Assembly: GCF_050003625.1 (NCBI RefSeq)
Contig: NC_134401.1
Span: 63,395,242 to 63,459,241, forward strand
DNA: 64,000 nucleotides
Reading direction: 5' to 3'
Source: Haematobia irritans
Lineage: Eukaryota > Arthropoda > Insecta > Diptera > Muscidae
Shown here: positions 21,499 through 33,753 of the stretch, piece after piece
How the letters are laid out: every line of letters begins with the position of its first letter
Position numbering within the stretch: position 1 is the stretch's first letter
The notes under the pieces: model-generated
What the model was told of the DNA's origin: nothing
Database searches by the model: none
What the model saw: only the letters and a program-made list of their open reading frames with translations
Position numbers and translations under genes: made by a program

Positions 21499-22617
21499 AT
21501 GCCTGCCACGGCCGCAAAGAAAACCGGAGCTAAAAAGCTCCCAGCTGTGCCTGAGTCCAAATTGAAGTTCAGCAAGAAGCAGTTCAGCAAACGTGCCCTC
21601 GAAACCAAGAGGAAGCTGAAACGCAATGCCGTTATCGCTTTGCGTAAACGCGAAAATTTGGTTCGTGCCGAGAAATACCAAAGTGAATATATTAAGGCCG
21701 ATAGACGTGAAATTAAAATGCGCCGCTTGGCCAAGAGCCGTGGCCAATTCTACGTTCCTGCTGAATCTAAATTGGCTTTCGTGATCCGTATTCGCAGTAT
21801 CAACAAAGTTGCCCCCAAGGTACGCAAGGTCTTGCAATTGATCCGTTTGCGTCAAATCAACAATGGTGTCTTCATCAAATTGAACAAGGCTACAATCAAC
21901 ATGTTGCAGGGGAGCCACCGTGGTGCAATGGTTAGCATGCCCGCCTTGCATACACAAGGTCGTGGGTTCGATTCCTGCTACGACCGAACACCAAAAAGTT
22001 TTTCAGCGGTGGATTATCCCACCTCAGTAATGCTGGTGACATTTCTGAGGGTTTCAAAGCTTCTCTAAGTGGTTTCACTAGAATGTGGAACGCCGTTCGG
22101 ACTCGGCTATAAAAAGGAGGTCCCTTGTCATTGAGCTTAACATGGAATCGGGCAGCACTCAGTGATAAGAGAGAAGTTCACCACTGTGGTATCACAATGG
22201 ACTGAATAGTTTAAGTGAGCCTGATACATCGGGCTGCCACATAACCTAACCTAACCTAACATGTTGCGTATTGCTGAACCCTACATTACCTGGGGCTATC
22301 CGAACTTCAAGTCTGTGCGCGAATTGATCTACAAACGTGGATTTGTTAAGCATAACCGTCAACGTGTGCCAATCACCAATAACTTTGTGATTGAACGTAA
22401 AATGCGTCAAGCTCACCAAATTCAATGCGTTGAAGATTTGGTTCATGAAATCTTCACCGTTGGACCCAAATTCAAGCACGCTTCCAACTTCTTGTGGCCC
22501 TTCAAATTGAACACACCAACTGGCGGCTGGCGTAAGAAGGCTAACCACTACGTCGATGGTGGTGACTTCGGTAACCGTGAAGACAAGATCAACAAACTAC
22601 TCCGCAAGATGGTTTAA
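21499..22617 (+). pseudogene. RpL7: Ribosomal protein uL30 (L7), interrupted by a SINE
   Basis: Component of the large ribosomal subunit, acting in the cytoplasm. The frame from ATG 21499 gives a basic lysine-rich N-terminal extension ([13 protein letters not shown]), then the L30 core ([49 protein letters not shown]). It breaks at 21907 where the SINE begins. The frame resumes at 22268 with [48 protein letters not shown] and ends [14 protein letters not shown] at 22617. The two parts sum to 759 nt (252 residues plus stop), the length I expect for fly L7. No introns are visible. The copy has no poly(A) tail remnant and keeps a TOP leader and poly(A) signal. As it stands, translation stops inside the SINE (22066-22068). 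Substitutions elsewhere look conservative, so disruption is recent. Null allele, duplicate or assembly haplotype are all possible. Confidence 0.93.
21908..22257 (+). mobile_element. tRNA-derived SINE inserted in RpL7 coding sequence
   Basis: Full-length about 350-bp copy. Head: A-box-like GTGGTGCAATGG at about 21920 and B-box GGTTCGATTCC at 21965-21975. Body: GGACTCGGCTATAAAAAGGA at about 22097. 3' part shared with the I/LOA-type LINE: TGTGGTATCACAATGGACTG, GAGCCTGATACATCGGGCTG, then CCTAACCTAACCTAAC. Target-site duplication AACATGTTGC at 21898-21907 and 22258-22267. Confidence 0.93.
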
Positions 22618-22814
22618 ACATGTTGGTTGGTTAATTTTTTTATAACCAATCGAGATTAGCATGTAATATCTGTTTGTTTAGTTTTTCCAAAATGTGACAA
22701 GAATATACAATACACACACATAAAAGAAACAGGATTATGCTTTAAATTTCAAACGTTTTCGAACGTTTGTTAATAAGGAAATACTTTTTTATATCTAATG
22801 CTAAAGCATGGAAA

Positions 22815-22820
22815 AATAAA
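22815..22820 (+). terminator. Poly(A) signal of RpL7
   Basis: AATAAA about 200 nt after the stop codon, followed by a GT-containing stretch (ACTTCGTGCCCATCAAATGTG). This is a genomic 3' end rather than an inserted poly(A) tract. Confidence 0.6.
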
Positions 22821-23084
22821 CAAAATATTTACTTCGTGCCCATCAAATGTGCCAACGCAGGCATCATGTACCTGGAAATAAAAATAAATTATACCATTAA
22901 AAAAATGCAGAACAAAAAACAGGTAAATTTTTCAATTTCACTTTGATTTTTTGTGTTCACATAAAACCACGTGCCACTGAATAAATAAATTAACACAAAA
23001 ACAGTAATTCCGTATTCTCCGTTCAAATGAAAATCGTGTGTACCTACTCGAATGTTTTTATAAAATTCTTTTCGCTGCAAAAGT
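22821..23084. other. 3' flank of RpL7, AT-rich
   Basis: No further gene seen. The short minus-strand frame at 22889-23080 is not recognisable. Confidence 0.4.
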
Positions 23085-23345
23085 TAAAAAATTAAATGGT
23101 CACAAAAAACATGATTTTCCTGACCATGTAATGGTCTCAAATTCTATCATTTAAATAGTAGAACATGTTTGCGGCATTTGAGAACCATTTAAATGCTTAT
23201 TGCCAGCATAACTTTTTCTCTGCCCGAAAATTATTTTTACAATGACAAAATACATGGTTTTTGCAACATTTATATGCTCTAGATAAGCATTAAATGGATG
23301 CGGCAACAATGTCCAAACACGTTTATTTCTGTGCGTGTAGTGGTA
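23085..23345. mobile_element. MITE-like element, inverse of 8975-9246
   Basis: Contains AACATGATTTTCCTGACCATG and TAGTAGAACATGTTTGCGG, inverted relative to 9110-9165, and ends TTTATTTCTGTGCGTGTAG, the inverse of the CACACAGAAA-type end. Non-coding. Confidence 0.55.
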
Positions 23346-24200
23346 GAAAACTTGTTCGTCAGCTGAACATATCGCGAGCAGTGATACCAACTCCCAAATG
23401 GCAAACCAAAAATATATTATAATTTTTAACACTGCAATTCTTAACAACAACAAAAATATCCAGTCAGTTAAAATACAGTCAGCCAAAAAAACAAACCTTC
23501 GCACTAAAATATGGATAGCGCTTTACTGCAATGAAAAATATTTTACGTGGTACGCAACCTAAATTTTAGGATGCACAATTTGCACAATATTAAGGTCAAA
23601 TTTCTTTAAAGCAATGACATTTTAATTAAAAGAAAGTTTATAATCTTTCTTTAACAATTTTTTTTATTATATTTAGGGCAAAATTTTTGAACATTTGCAT
23701 AACTCCGTTAAAGTGGTATGACTTTAAACTAAGGCACATCTATTTGACAGTGAAGAAAAATATTTTAGAGTTAAAGAAATCGCCCTTAAACTAACTGAAA
23801 TATAGAATATTTAGATTTAAGATAAAAACGCCTCAAAAATAACATAAGATTTATTTTGAGGATTTAGTATCTTTGGTTTAAAGTTTGTTTGGAACTAAGA
23901 AAACATTTTTTGCTTTGAAAAATCTATGGATCCAAGTAATTTTTTTCGAGTGTGTGATGCATTACGTACCAGCCAACCGGTATGTGTAAATCTGAACTGA
24001 TGTCACTAATATTCTACACATTTCAGAAATAATATAAGTGAGCTTGAAACGAAGTACAGTGAACGACCACTATAACCTAACCTATAAAGTTCTTTAAAAA
24101 CGTATTAACGACAACTTAAATTTTCAAATTCAAGCTCGACTTCAAGTAGAATTATACAAAGTTTCAAGTAAAATAAAGTGTTGAAAAAAGTCTTTTATTT
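23346..24200. other. AT-rich repeat debris
   Basis: Includes a segment (about 23570-23955) ending TTTTTTTCGAGTGTGTGATG that resembles other MITE-like termini. At 24060-24085 there is an isolated ACCTAACCTATAAAG not attached to SINE sequence. No gene recognised. Confidence 0.4.
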
Positions 24201-25323
24201 TTAAATGTTGTTTTGCTTTTTAGTTAAGATAAAAAAGTCTAATTTGCACCACTTCTGCTTCCCCAAATGAAATGACCCCTGTATTTCCTGCAAGACAATT
24301 CCGTACATTTTAGAAAAATTCAAGCTAAGTTTTTGTGTTCTTACTGCATACTGCACTGGATTATATTTTATTCTTTGAAGATGCAATACAGCTTTCGCCA
24401 TTGAGATTTTCAGGAAAATGAATACCATTATAGCAAATAATTTTCGTAAATTTTTACTGTAGTGATTGCAATATACTTTTCACACTTCATTTCCTAAATT
24501 TTCCCTTTAATGGTGCGTTTGCTAAGGCAATGTTCACTAACATAACACTGATCCAAATAAGAGAAAATGAGGATATTTTCCTTTATAGCGGTCAGAGATA
24601 TGTTCGAATCTCCTTGGAAATTAGTGGAGAAAGTTTTACCATCAGCAGAGATAGAGTCGTAAAAGACAAATTAAAATCTCAAGTTCTAAATATCCAATTT
24701 AAGTTGGTGAACTAAACAAACAAAGCCATGTGAATTCTGCTTTCATTTTCCATATTATACCAGAAAAACAAGAGCATAAAATGCGACATCCTGCCCAACA
24801 AAAACGATTTGATGACCATTAATGCTTTGAAAATTACATCGAACAGCAAAAGTGGAATTCTCATTATTTCCATTTAAAGGGGAAACACAGAGGGTTATTC
24901 CACGTTTAAGACATTGCGCAAACTTTTCCACAATTGAACACAAAACAAAACCCCCCAATTTTAGTAGTAATTTTACTAAGAAAATGGCAACATCATTAAA
25001 ATACAAACTGATTAGAATTTCGATTTTTCTCCACAGAAAGACAAAATAATTGTGCTATGAAACACTTCAGGAGTAAAAAGATGCGCTTTTACAGTATAGA
25101 GATTTTCTTAGCGAGAGTAGTCTGTAGTGGCAGACTATGAATATTTCAATCCATGCGCACACAAAAAACTATCCGTTGTGAAACTAATGCCTAAATTAAA
25201 TTACTTAACTTTTAAAAATGTTTTATCTATAGACCCTTCACCACTACTGCGGTACAAAGTATTTAGCGATGTCTATCTGATCTTACTTCGGCTCAAACAC
25301 AATCACTATTGATCATATTTATG
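24201..25323. other. Unassigned region, possibly single-copy
   Basis: Several 60-85-codon open frames on both strands (24201-24428 minus, 24530-24715 plus, 24755-25006 minus, 25127-25312 plus). None shows a motif I recognise and none has coding support. This is the longest stretch near RpL7 without obvious repeats, so it could be genuine intergenic DNA or hold exons too short to identify. Confidence 0.35.
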
Positions 25324-25740
25324 TGCACAGAAAAAAAGTAAACTATTTTATAGCAAGAATGAACTACGTCGTGCGAAAATTGAGATGTTCACAAAGCGTT
25401 GTCAAAAACTGGAAAATTTAATGCCCTTGTGTACCTTTTTAACAACAACTCAGGAAATTACACCCTCTAATAGAAGAAAAATGAACTAAAAGTAAAGAAC
25501 AAAATCATTGGAGCCAAACCATGACAATTTTAACCATATTGTAGTTCATTCTTCCTTTATTATGGGAATCGTAGGAAAATATTATTTTGGTTTAGTACAA
25601 ATTGAATTTATGTGTACGGTCAATGAACTTTATATCCACGTTTTCTTCATAACATTCAAGCAAAAAATTTGGAAGTTCTTCTCAAGGCACAACTTTAAAT
25701 GAACTTCCAAAAATGCCCTCCCAAAGATGTTCATTTTTTC
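25324..25740. mobile_element. MITE-like element with GCACAGAAAAAAAGT end
   Basis: Begins TGTGCACAGAAAAAAAGTAA and ends AAGATGTTCATTTTTTCTAC, with AATGAACTA and TAGTTCATTC words in opposite orientation inside (25362, 25544). Non-coding. Confidence 0.45.
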
Positions 25741-26130
25741 TACACTGAAAGGAAAAAGTACGTCATGAGGATGAATCTTTACATCACGGTGACGAATTTT
25801 TCGTCAAAAATGAGCTAACGTAACATTTCATCCCATTGACGATTTTATCGTCATAGCGATGAATTGAATTCATCCCTGTGATGAACTTATTTACATCCTA
25901 TATACAACTATGTTACGTCCAGATGAATGTATTTCATCTATGTGATGATATTTTTCGTATCTGCGATTATTCTCTTTCATCCATGCGATGATGCAATTAT
26001 TCAATTCTCGTTCGTTCGATTCTCGTTCGTCATCGCTACAAACGCCATCGTCATAGCGATGAACTCTTTCCCTAAATTTGACGTAATCCATTCATCAATA
26101 TGATGTAATAGATTCATCAATTTGATGTAA
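25741..26130. repeat. Degenerate GATGAA/TTCATC repeat segment
   Basis: Dense interspersion of ACGTCATGAGGATGAATC, CGTCATAGCGATGAA (25850 and 26052), TTCATCTATGTGATGATA and TTCATCAATATGATGTAA in both orientations over about 390 bp. It reads as a palindromic or inverted minisatellite, perhaps a MITE interior. Confidence 0.6.
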
Positions 26131-26904
26131 ACATAAATCGATTATTAGAAATATTTTCTACGACACTTTTAATAAAGAACCATATTGTTTTTTATTTTAA
26201 TTAAATTTAAATTTTATTTATTTGAAATATGTACAACTAACGAAGTAAAAACGAATACAAAATTTTTCATACACATCTACCAAAGCTGTTGATTTTAATA
26301 AATTGACCATCTTGACACACAAACATTCTGTTACCTTAATTAGTGTTTAGATTACCAAAGATGAAAAGTTTTATGGGTTCATCCTGTGGAGTAAAAAAAT
26401 TATAAAGAAGAATTTAAAAATGGAAATTTTAAATTATTTTAAAATATATTCGATCTTTTTAGAACAAAATTTAACTCACCCTTTTTGTGCCCAACTGTTT
26501 CTTTTCGTTTTGAATTGTTTGCTCATTCAATTCTTCTTTATTCTTTAATTTCTTTATCCGTATTCGGTTTTCACAGAACGAAAAATGTTGCGGCATTTAT
26601 CTGCAAATTTAGAAATACTTCCATAAACATATAACATATAAATGTTAAAAAAAATAAATTGACCAAAAAATAAAAAAATCGTCATTTTGGTTAAATTTTT
26701 TCCATATATAACACTTCATGTTTTTTTTATTTTTTCTCACATTTTTGTTTTTCTTTTCACTTTCACATCTTTAAGCATTAGCCCTTTATTTTCGGCACGC
26801 GCGACCACCTTTACACTTTGGACTAAACTCAACAACTGAGAGGAATCATTTGAAATGTTCTTACTGCACAGAAAAAAAAAACAATATTTCTACCACACAA
26901 CTAC
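26131..26904. other. AT-rich DNA without recognised features
   Basis: Long A/T tracts, no gene. It ends at the terminus of the foldback element. Confidence 0.4.
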
Positions 26905-28736
26905 GTACACGGACGAAAAAGACTGTTTTCATATGTTTGGGTATAAACATTATATGTTTGGAACTCAAATTTTTAAACACAATATTTTTGAGTGCAAACA
27001 TATAATGTTCATAAACTAGCATAATATGTTTGGGACATATATGTTAATATGTTAGAACATATTATGTTTGGGACATAAAATGTTTGTAAATATAATATGC
27101 TTGGATTCAAACATATAATTATTTAGAAATAGCCCATAAACATATATGTGTTTACAAAGAGAGACAAAGTGTATGCTGGAAGTAAAATAATGAAAGTAAC
27201 CAATTGGCGCATTACAAATATATATACACAAAGAAAATTTCATTAAATATAGGAAAAATAATACGTGTGAATATAAACAAGTATAAATTTACATATTATG
27301 AGTAAACATATATATGTTGTGATATAAGACTTCGCCAAAAATTGTATATGCTTAAGTAAAATATTAAAATGAGTATTCGGAGAGAAAATTCATTCGGAAC
27401 CAAGATAAAATATATTTGAAAACAAGAGCATGAGTTTTGTTTATCATTTTCGCATTACGGGCACAATTTTTTTGTTTCGTCAAAACAAATCGGAACGTAG
27501 GACGAGTAAGTCAAAATATTCAAACAAAGGTAATTAAAGGGATCTTCATAAAAACTAACGAAAGGGCACTATACACTGAACAAAAAGCATGTCCGGTTCC
27601 AAAGATTGTGTCTCCACTTTAACAATTTTGATATTGATTCCGAACCAAAGAAGCGGAGAATACAAGTAAGGATGCTTTTAAGACACAATTCTCTTTTAAA
27701 TGGGGTTTTGTGTACTTGACTCTACGAAGCACATTTCATTTTTTCGCTTTTTCAGCTTTTTTTCATATGCTATAAAATGTCCGTTAAAAACAAGACTTCC
27801 AGTAGAAATTATGCTATGTTTCAAGTAAAAAATGTCTTAAAATAAAGTATTGAAAAACATATCCTATTTTTAATGATTTTTGCCTTGTAGTCAAGATGCC
27901 AAAATGCAACAAATTTAAAGGCAGTTTCATTAATTTTAAAGAATTTTTCTGAATTATTAAAGTCAAGTTGACCTTAGTCCAAAATTTGTTCTTTCATGTT
28001 ATGATACCAATTTTTAAGTCAAATCACTTAATTATAACGACAACACGACTTCATTGAAAGTATCGACCTTTGAACATGGACAAAAAACTTTATATTAGAG
28101 AAACGTGTCTTCTAAGCTAAGCAAAAGTTGTATTCTTATTTTAAGGACATGAACTCTTTGGCCTCATGACAATATTTTTTCAGTGCACTCTTTTTAGAGT
28201 TGTGAAAGTAAAATGAAAACAGGGGGAAACAGTGAAAAATTAAACAGTAAGATCTATAAAAACAAAGAATAGTTCCTCTTTATTAATGAGTAGTCCAAGA
28301 GGAGTTGAAGGATTTTTCGAAAATAAAAGCGGCCATTGAGTTCGAGTTTTGCCGCTAAAATTATTTCTCATTTTAGCGGCAAAATCAGAATAACATTACA
28401 ACTTTTTCCGGTAAATTGTATTATAACATGGTGGGGAAAGATCCAAAGCAACAATTGAATAAGTTTATTTTCTTTAAAAGAAATTATTAAAGAAAAGTAA
28501 AAGGGTAAACATGGCCATTCTAACGTGATAATGCCAATTTATACCGGCCTTAAGAATTAAATTAAGTACAAAATTATTCGTTAATAAAAATTTATATATT
28601 TATTTGTATTTCTAAATTAATGGTGTTACATGCTAGCAAACAATTGTTCACACCAAAATAAATTTATGTGCTGTTTTAAAATTACTGTTTGGAATTTAAA
28701 TATAATGTGCTTTTGAATGGTTATCGTTAACCTTAG
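26905..28736 (+). repeat. FB1 left inverted arm
   Basis: About 1.83 kb. Marker blocks and their inverted partners: GAGTATTCGGAGAGAAAATT (27371) with 33703; GGAACGTAGGACGAGTAAGT (27491) with 31300; AGTCCAAGAGGAGTTGAAGG (28291) with 30517; ATGGTTATCGTTA (28717) with 30226. Confidence 0.78.
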
Positions 28737-29284
28737 GATTCGATGGAAAAATATTTTTATATACTCGAATTCACGTTCTTCTTTTGTAAGAGTTTTTGAA
28801 TTTCTTCGAAAATTTTAAACTTGTAGACAAAAACTTTTATTTGTTACACAATTTTTATTGTTGCAATAAAAAAATAATATTTGATTTGAACTCAGTCCAT
28901 TTCGTATCAAGCACTTTTATTTTCTGACTTTAACGGCCATTTTCATGGAGCTCCGTTAGGCTTTAACTGGCAGTTAACAGAAAGAAAAATGGAAATATCT
29001 TTTCACCGGTTAACTTTAACAGAAACATTTTCAGCAGTTAGGTTTCTAACTGGCATATGGAATATATACGCACGATGACAGATATGTAGATATCACGGTT
29101 TAAAAGTTCGTTAGCTAACATAGCACTAACGGAGCTTCATGAAAATGGGGGTAAGTCTTTTATAAAACACACTTTACAATTTCGTAGTAAAAATTCAATA
29201 TAATAGAATGTAATGCTGAATACCTTTTCGGGAACTTCCGAACGTATCTGGAATATATGTTAAAAAATATATTAAAAAAAAATG

Positions 29285-29362
29285 GTGTTGGTCGAAGCAG
29301 GGATCGAACCCAGGTCCCCTGTCACGCAAGGCGGACGACCAACCACTGCTCCACGCTGCCAA
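29285..29362 (-). repeat. tRNA-like unit A in FB1 centre
   Basis: Minus strand has GTGGAGCAGTGGTTGGTCG and GGGTTCGATCCCTGCTTCG, an A-box/B-box pair. Head-to-head with unit B, about 130 bp away. Confidence 0.72.
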
Positions 29363-29492
29363 CAAATGTATGTTTAACAATGTTATGTTGTTAAACAATG
29401 TTATGTTTGCATCGGCTCGTGGGCGCCGATGCAAACAGCTATGCTATATAAATATAACTTATAACGATAATTATCTCTTGATGACCATAACA

Positions 29493-29568
29493 GCTACGTA
29501 GGCCAGTGGTTAGTGTGCTGGCTTACAAACTGTGTGGTCCGCTGTTCGAATCCCCGTCCGGCAAAAGG
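29493..29568 (+). repeat. tRNA-like unit B in FB1 centre
   Basis: GGCCAGTGGTTAGTGTGCTG (A-box-like), GGCTTACAAAC (anticodon-loop-like, TAC at the anticodon position) and GCTGTTCGAATCCCCGTCC (B-box-like). Confidence 0.7.
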
Positions 29569-29689
29569 TAAAATTAAAAAAAAAATAAAAAATATAATAA
29601 TTTCTTCTAAAATGTTTGTATTACAGAAAAATGTGAGGGAATATACAATTGCAAAAAAAAATTGAGCATAATCTTCTTTGGGAGAAAAT

Positions 29690-29965
29690 TCTTCTAAGCA
29701 TATAATGTTTTTGGGTTCAAAATGTTTCCAAACATATATGTTCACATAAGAACATATAGTTTTTTGGAAGACAACATTATTGAATTTGGATGGAAAAATA
29801 CTAAATGTTTGGAACGTAGACTACCCAAACATATTATATTGTTTAGACCAATATGCTTTCAAACATATTATATATTGGAAGAAATCAAACATATAAATGT
29901 TTGGGCAATACCCAAAAATTTATATGCTTGAAGCAAAATATGTTTGGGAGTATATCTGCCTGTTC
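29690..29965 (-). repeat. ATGTTTGG/AACATAT cluster
   Basis: Many copies of CAAACATAT and ATGTTTGG words like those at the FB1 ends, suggesting an earlier nested copy of the same family within the centre. Confidence 0.6.
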
Positions 29966-31383
29966 ATGGAATTTTCGTTCGCCTCGAGACGAACGATTCC
30001 CCAAAAATCACATATTGATATCTCGAAAACCAGGGCCTGTGGAATCACAGTTTTTTCGGTGTTTGATAGTAAATCATAAATAATGAGTTCAGGAAAAAAT
30101 TCAGCATTTTCTAGAAAATATATCCAAAGTTATTTTAGTTTGAATCTAGACGATTCGTCTCGAGTCGATTTTGTGTTTCATGAACAGGCAGTATGTTACA
30201 GAAGCGATTTTTTTTTGAGGGTGTAACGATAACCATTCAAAAGCACATTATACTTAAATTCTAACCAATAATTTTACAACCAACATATAAATTTATTTAG
30301 GTTTGAACAATTGTTTGCTCTCTTTAATAATTTATTTTAAAGAAAATAAACTTATTCAATTGTTGTTTTGGATCATTCTCCACCAAGTTATAATACAATT
30401 TGCCGAAAAAAAGTTATAATGTTATTCTGGTTTTACCGATTCGAGTTTTGCCGCTAAAATGAGAAATAATTTTAGTGGCAAAACTCGAACTCAATGTCCG
30501 CTTTTATTTTCGAAAGTATCCGTCAACTCCTCTTGGACTATTTATTAATAAAGATAAACTAAACTTTGTTTTTATAGATTTTACTGTTTAATTTTTCACT
30601 GTTTCCCCATGTTTTCATTTTACTGTAACAACTCTAAAAAGAGTACACTGAAAAAATATTGTCGTGAGACCAAAGATTTCATGTCCTTAAAATAAGAATA
30701 TAAATTTTGCTTAGCTTAGAAGATGCATTTCTCGAATATAAAGTTTTTTTTCCATGTTCAAAAGTCGATAAACTTTTCATGAAGTCGTGTTGTTCTTATA
30801 GTTAAGTGATTTGACTTGAAAATGGGTATCATAACATGAAAGAAAAAATTTTGGACTAAGGTCAAATTGACTTTAATAATTCAGAAATCTTCTTTAAATT
30901 TGTTGAATTTTTGCATCTTGCCTACTAAGCAAAAATCGTTAAAAAATAGGACATGTTTTTCAAAACTTTATTTTAAAGACGTTTTTACTTGAAACATAGC
31001 ATAATTTCTACTAGAAGTCTTGTTTTTTACGGACTTTTATAGCATATGCAAAAGCTGAAAAATCGATAAATTAAAATTTGCTTCATAGAGTCAAATACAC
31101 AAAACCCACATTTAAAAGAGAATTGTGTCTTAAAAGTATCCTTACTTGAATTCTCCGCTTCATTGGCTCGGAATCAATACCAAAATTGTTAAAGTAGAGA
31201 CACAATCTTTGGAACGGGGCATGCTTTTTTCAGTGTACAGTGCCCTTTCGCTAGTTTTTATGAAGATCCCTTTAGTTACCTTTGTTTGAATATTTTCACT
31301 TACTCGTCCTACGTTCCGATTTGTTTTGACGAAACAAAAAAAAATGCCCGTAATGCGAAAATGATAAACAAAATTCATTCTCT

Positions 31384-33669
31384 TTTTTATACCCTCCATC
31401 ATAGGATGGGGGTATATTAACTTTGTCATTCCGTTTGTAACACATCGAAATATTGCTCTAAGACCCCATAAAGTATATATATTCTGGGTCGTGGTGAAAT
31501 TCTGAGTCGATCTAAGCATGTCCGTCCGTCCGTCCGTCCGTCTGTTGAAATCACGCTAACTTCCGAACGAAACAAGCTATCGACTTGAAACTTGGCACAA
31601 GTAGTTGTTATCGATGTAGGTCGGATGGTATTGAAAATGGGCCATATCGGTCCACTTTTACGTATAGCCCCCATATAAAGGGACCCTCAGATTTGGCTTG
31701 TGGAGCCTCTAACAGAAGCAAATTTCATCCGATCCGGCTGAAATTTGGTACATGGTGTTGGTATATGGTCTCTAACTACCATGCAAAAATTGGTTCACAT
31801 CGGTCCATAATTATATATAGCCCCCATATAAACCGATCCCCAGATTTGACTTGCGGAGCCTCAAAGAGAAGAAAATTTCATCCGATCCGGCTGAAATTTG
31901 GTACATGATGTTGGTATATGGTATCTAACAAGCATGCAAAAATTGGTCCATATCGGTCCTTAATTATATATAGCCCCCATGTAAACCGATCCCCAGATTT
32001 GGCTTGTGGAGCCTCTAAGAGAAGCATATTTCATCCGATCCGGCTGAAATTTGGTACGTGATGTTGGTATATGGTCTCTAACAACCATGCAAAAATTGGT
32101 CCACATCGGTCCATAATTATATATAGCCCCCATATAAACCGATCCCCAGATTTGACTTGCGGAGCCTCAAAGAGAAGAAAATTTCATCCGATCCGGCTGA
32201 AATTTGGTACGTGATGTTGGTATATGGTCTCTAACAATCATGCAAAAATTGGTCCACATCGGTCCATAATTATATATAGCCCCCATATAAACCGATCCCC
32301 AGATTTGGCTTGCGGAGCCTCAAAGAGAAGCAAATTTCATCTGATCCGGCTGAAATTTGGTACGTGATGTTGGTATATGGTCTCTAACAACCATGCAAAA
32401 ATTGGTCCACATCGGTCCATAATTATATATAGACCCCATATAAACTGATCTCAAGATTTGGCTTGCGAAGCCTCAAAGAGGAGCAAATTGCATCCGATCC
32501 GGCTGAAATTTGGTACATGGTATTGGTATATGGTCTCTAACAACCGTGCAAAAATTGGTCCACATCGGTCTATAATTATATATTGCGCCCATATAAACCG
32601 ATCCTCAGGTTTGGGTTGCGGAGCCTCAAAGAGAAGAAAATTTCATCCGATCCGCCTGAAATTTGGTACATGATATTGGTATATGGTCTCTAACAACCAT
32701 GCAAAAATTGGTCCACATCGGTTCATAACTATATATAGCCCCCATATAAACCGATCCCCAGATTTGGTTTGCGAAGTCTCCAAGAGAAGCAAATTTCATC
32801 CAATCCGGTTGTAATTTGGAACATGGTGTTAGTATATGATCTTTAACAACCGTGCCAGAATTGGTCCATATCGGTCCATAATTATATATAGCCCCCATAT
32901 AAAACATTCTCCAGATTTGACCACCGGAGCCTCTTGGAGGAGCAAAATTCATCCGATCCGGTTCAAATTAGGCATGTGGTGCTAGTATATGGTTGCTAAC
33001 AACCATTCCAAAATTGGTCCAATCACACAAAAATTGGTCCATATCGGTTCATAATCATGGTTGCCACGAGAGCCAAAAATAATCTACCAAAATTTTATTT
33101 CTATAGAAAATTTTGTCAAAATTTTATTTCTAGAGAAAATTTTGTTCAAATTTTATTCGGTTCATAATCATGGTTGCCACTCGAGCCAAAAATAATCTAC
33201 CAAGATTTTATTTCTATAGAAAATTTTGTCAAAAGTTTATTTCTATATAAAATTTTGTTAAAATTTTATTTCTTTAGAAATTTTTGTCAAAATTTTCTTT
33301 CTATAGAAAATTTTGTCAAAATTTTTATTTCTATAGGAAATTTTGTGAAAATTTTATTTCTATATAAAATTTTGTTAAAATTTTTTTCTGTAGAAAATTT
33401 TGTCAAAATTTTATGTCTACTTTGTCAAACTGAATTATATACGTATTGAATCGATCTTTTTGATTTAATATTTATATACCACGTATGGACTTACATACAA
33501 TTTAGAAGATGGTGTTAGGAGGTTTTAAGATACCTTGCCATCGGCAAGCGTTACCGCAACTTAAGTAATTCGATTGTGGATGGCAGTGTTTAGATGAAGT
33601 TTCTACGCAATCCATGATGGAGGGTACATAAGCTTCGGCCTGGCCGAACTTACGGCCGTATGTACTTGT
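31384..33669 (-). mobile_element. Family A mini-me/DINE-like repeat, long inverted copy
   Basis: Starts TATACCCTCCATCATAGGATG at 31388, TA block AAAGTATATATATTCTGGGTC, GTCC block (31520-31543), about eight units of the 153-bp type from 31670 to 32950 (ACATCGGTCCATAATTATAT markers), the inverted 28-bp minisatellite at 33090-33425 and the GC hairpin TTCGGCCTGGCCGAA at 33635, ending GTACTTGTT. It splits FB1 arm sequence that is continuous in the left arm at about 27420. Confidence 0.8.
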
Positions 33670-33753
33670 TTCAAATTTCTTTTCTCTTGGTTCCGAATGA
33701 ATTTTCTCTCCGAATACTCATTTTAATATTTTTACTTAAGCATATACCATTTT

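Noticed and set aside
22066..22260. Splicing of the SINE out of RpL7 to restore the protein
   Set aside because: No GT at the left junction or AG at the right junction that would join 21907 to 22268 precisely.
24060..24085. Another SINE tail (ACCTAACCTA)
   Set aside because: Only the short repeat is present; none of the TGTGGTATCACAATGG block precedes it.
24201..25312. Exons of an unknown gene
   Set aside because: Only short frames on both strands, no recognisable motif; left as unassigned rather than called.
29285..29568. Genuine tRNA genes
   Set aside because: Promoter boxes are present, but stems pair imperfectly and every unit is inside a repeated element.
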